Shown here: positions 62,483 through 64,000 of the stretch, piece by piece
Numbering within the stretch: position 1 is the stretch's first letter
Layout: each line of letters opens with the position of its first letter
NCBI RefSeq assembly: GCF_025421715.1
Contig: NZ_JAOEFC010000004.1
Span: 1-64,000 of the forward strand
From: Microbacterium festucae
GTDB lineage: Bacteria > Actinomycetota > Actinomycetes > Actinomycetales > Microbacteriaceae
Length of the DNA: 64,000 bases
Reading direction: 5' to 3'
Made by a program: the position numbers and the translations under genes
Notes under the pieces: generated by a model
What the model was told of the DNA's origin: nothing
The model's input: the letters and a program-made list of their open reading frames with translations, nothing else
Databases searched by the model: none

Positions 62483-64000
62483 ATGTCCACCTCGATCAAT
62501 GCTCTGGTCGAAAAAGCGCAGCGCGCGCTGACGGAGTATGCGGACTTCACTCAGGAGCACGTCGACCACATCGTCCGCAAGGCGTCGGTCGCAGCCCTCC
62601 ACCACCACGGCGATCTCGCCGTCATGGCGGTCGAAGAGACCGGTCGCGGCCTGTTCGAAGACAAGGCCGTCAAGAACATGTTCGCCTGCGAGCACGTGAC
62701 CAACTCGATCATCAACCAGAAGACCGTCGGCGTCATCGCGCACGACGAGATCACCGGCATCACCGAGATCGCCGACCCGGTGGGCGTCATCTGCGCCCTC
62801 ACCCCGGTCACCAACCCCACCTCGACGGCGATCTTCAAGTCGCTGCTCGCGCTGAAGACGCGCAACCCCATCGTCTTCGGCTTCCACCCCTCCGCCCAGA
62901 AGTGCTCGTCGGAGGCCGCCCGCATCGTCCGCGACGCCGCGATCGCCGCCGGCGCCCCCGAGGGCTGCATCCAGTGGATCGAAGAGCCCTCCATGGAGGC
63001 CTCGGGTGAGCTCATGAACCACCCCGGTGTCGCGCTCATCCTCGCCACCGGCGGCAACGCCATGGTGCGCGCCGCCTACTCGTGCGGCAAGCCCGCTCTC
63101 GGCGTCGGCGCCGGCAACGTGCCCGCCTTCATCGAGCGCACCGCCAAGGTCGGCCGCGCCGTCAACGACATCGTCCTGTCGAAGTCGTTCGACATGGGCA
63201 TGGTGTGCGCCAGCGAGCAGGCCGTCATCCTCGACGCCCCGATCGCCGACGAGGCCCTCGCCGAGTTCGAGCGGCTGCACGCCTACCGTGCCAACGCCGA
63301 CGAGAAGCGGATGCTGGAGGAGTTCATCTTCGGGGTGACCGCCAACAGCGAGAACTGCGCCGGCGCGAAGCTCAACCCGAAGGTCGTCGGTCAGTCGCCG
63401 CAGTGGATCGCCGAGAACGCCGGCTTCACCGTGCCCGAAGACACCTCGATCATCCTGGCCGACGTCACCGGCGTCGGCCCGCACGAGCCGCTCACCCGCG
63501 AGAAGCTGGCCCCCGTGCTGGCCGTGCTGCGCGCGGCGACGCCCGCCGAGGGCATCGAGCTGGCCCGGCAGATGGTGGAGTTCGACGGCCTCGGCCACTC
63601 GGGTGCCATCCACTCCAACGACCAGGAGCTCATCGCGAAGTTCGGCGAGGTCGTCAAGGCGGTGCGCATCATCACCAACAGCCCGTCGGCGCTCGGTGGC
63701 ATCGGCGACATCTACAACGCCTTCATGCCGAGCCTCACCCTGGGCTGCGGCTCGTACGGACACAACTCGGTCTCCAACAACGTCTCGGCGGTGAACCTCT
63801 TGAACGTCAAGCGCATCGGTCGTCGCAACAACAACCTGCAGTGGTTCAAGGTGCCGGCCAAGACCTACTTCGAGCCGAACGCCGTGCGCTACCTGCAGGA
63901 CATGCGCGGCGTCGAGCGGGTCACGATCGTCACCGACGAGACGATGACCAAGCTCGGCTACGTCGACAAGATCGTCGACGTGCTGAACCGTCGCGACAAC
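62483..64000 (+). CDS. adhE: Bifunctional acetaldehyde-CoA/alcohol dehydrogenase AdhE (partial)
   Basis: 506 codons are visible, from ATG at 62483 to the window edge, with no stop, of a protein normally about 870-890 residues. The aldehyde dehydrogenase part has the catalytic Cys242 in [12 protein letters not shown] and [18 protein letters not shown] near residue 95. From about residue 450 ([20 protein letters not shown]) the iron alcohol dehydrogenase part begins. It turns acetyl-CoA into ethanol and regenerates NAD+. The upstream stretch 62314-62482 has CATAAT (62397-62402), a possible -10, but no clear Rex site or riboswitch. Confidence 0.95.
   Translation, partial: MSTSINALVEKAQRALTEYADFTQEHVDHIVRKASVAALHHHGDLAVMAVEETGRGLFEDKAVKNMFACEHVTNSIINQKTVGVIAHDEITGITEIADPVGVICALTPVTNPTSTAIFKSLLALKTRNPIVFGFHPSAQKCSSEAARIVRDAAIAAGAPEGCIQWIEEPSMEASGELMNHPGVALILATGGNAMVRAAYSCGKPALGVGAGNVPAFIERTAKVGRAVNDIVLSKSFDMGMVCASEQAVILDAPIADEALAEFERLHAYRANADEKRMLEEFIFGVTANSENCAGAKLNPKVVGQSPQWIAENAGFTVPEDTSIILADVTGVGPHEPLTREKLAPVLAVLRAATPAEGIELARQMVEFDGLGHSGAIHSNDQELIAKFGEVVKAVRIITNSPSALGGIGDIYNAFMPSLTLGCGSYGHNSVSNNVSAVNLLNVKRIGRRNNNLQWFKVPAKTYFEPNAVRYLQDMRGVERVTIVTDETMTKLGYVDKIVDVLNRRDN

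Overview
The window is high-GC DNA with tightly packed, often overlapping genes and frequent GTG starts. The content points to an actinobacterium of the Microbacteriaceae, most likely Microbacterium or a close relative. That is inference from gene order and style, not a database match. It opens at the distal end of an rRNA operon (5S gene plus terminator).

Region 1 (about 0.2-19.5 kb, all plus strand) is a chromosomal housekeeping block: a repeat-rich TPR-like protein, a HAD phosphatase, tlyA, nadK, recN, pyrG, an ADP-ribose-type Nudix gene, xerD, parA, scpA, scpB, an RluB-type pseudouridine synthase, tyrA, cmk and der. Most neighbours overlap by a few bases. Between xerD and parA sits a three-gene cassette: a VKOR-family oxidoreductase, a cysteine-desulfurase-like PLP enzyme and a membrane-anchored DsbA-like thioredoxin. 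A 27-bp palindrome covers its promoter.

Region 2 (19.5-30.6 kb) holds genes for low-oxygen growth and several repeats. The genes are alsD-alsS with a divergent LysR regulator (acetoin formation) and nrdD-nrdG (anaerobic ribonucleotide reductase) behind two NrdR-box-like sites. There is a pair of tandem 175-bp palindromic repeats, an array of about seven units with an exact 63-bp period, and a duplicated 17-bp-stem palindrome. Small metabolic and repair-type genes (Nudix-NYN fusion, S4 protein, lysoplasmalogenase-like, macro domain, GNAT) lead to a tRNA-Pro(GGG).

Region 3 (30.7-54.8 kb) is a catabolic island of about 24 kb. A GntR/FCD regulator (40.2 kb) lies among four copies of a GCTATAGC-centred operator. 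These sit in two divergent promoter regions that face dehydrogenases, an FAH hydrolase, an enolase-superfamily enzyme, a neutral-ceramidase-like enzyme and an exported beta-helix protein. A second minus-strand operon (51.4 to 41.0 kb) encodes a carbohydrate ABC importer without its ATPase, an epimerase, a DHDPS-family aldolase or dehydratase, a hydroxyacid dehydrogenase, a Gfo/Idh/MocA enzyme, an Eis-like acetyltransferase and a second beta-helix paralogue. Divergent from it are a ROK regulator and two more Gfo/Idh/MocA genes. The likely plan is extracellular attack on a polymer or glycoconjugate by the beta-helix proteins, ABC uptake, then oxidation, dehydration and cleavage inside the cell. 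The substrate cannot be named from sequence alone.

Region 4 (54.9-64.0 kb) has selO, a TfoX-N protein, a carboxylesterase with two unknown genes, an isolated nrdI, a secreted lipase-like hydrolase, a FUSC-like membrane protein and the first 506 codons of adhE, which runs off the end. adhE, alsSD and nrdDG together suggest a facultative anaerobe. Several genes have a -10-like hexamer exactly six bases before the start codon, which suggests leaderless transcripts.
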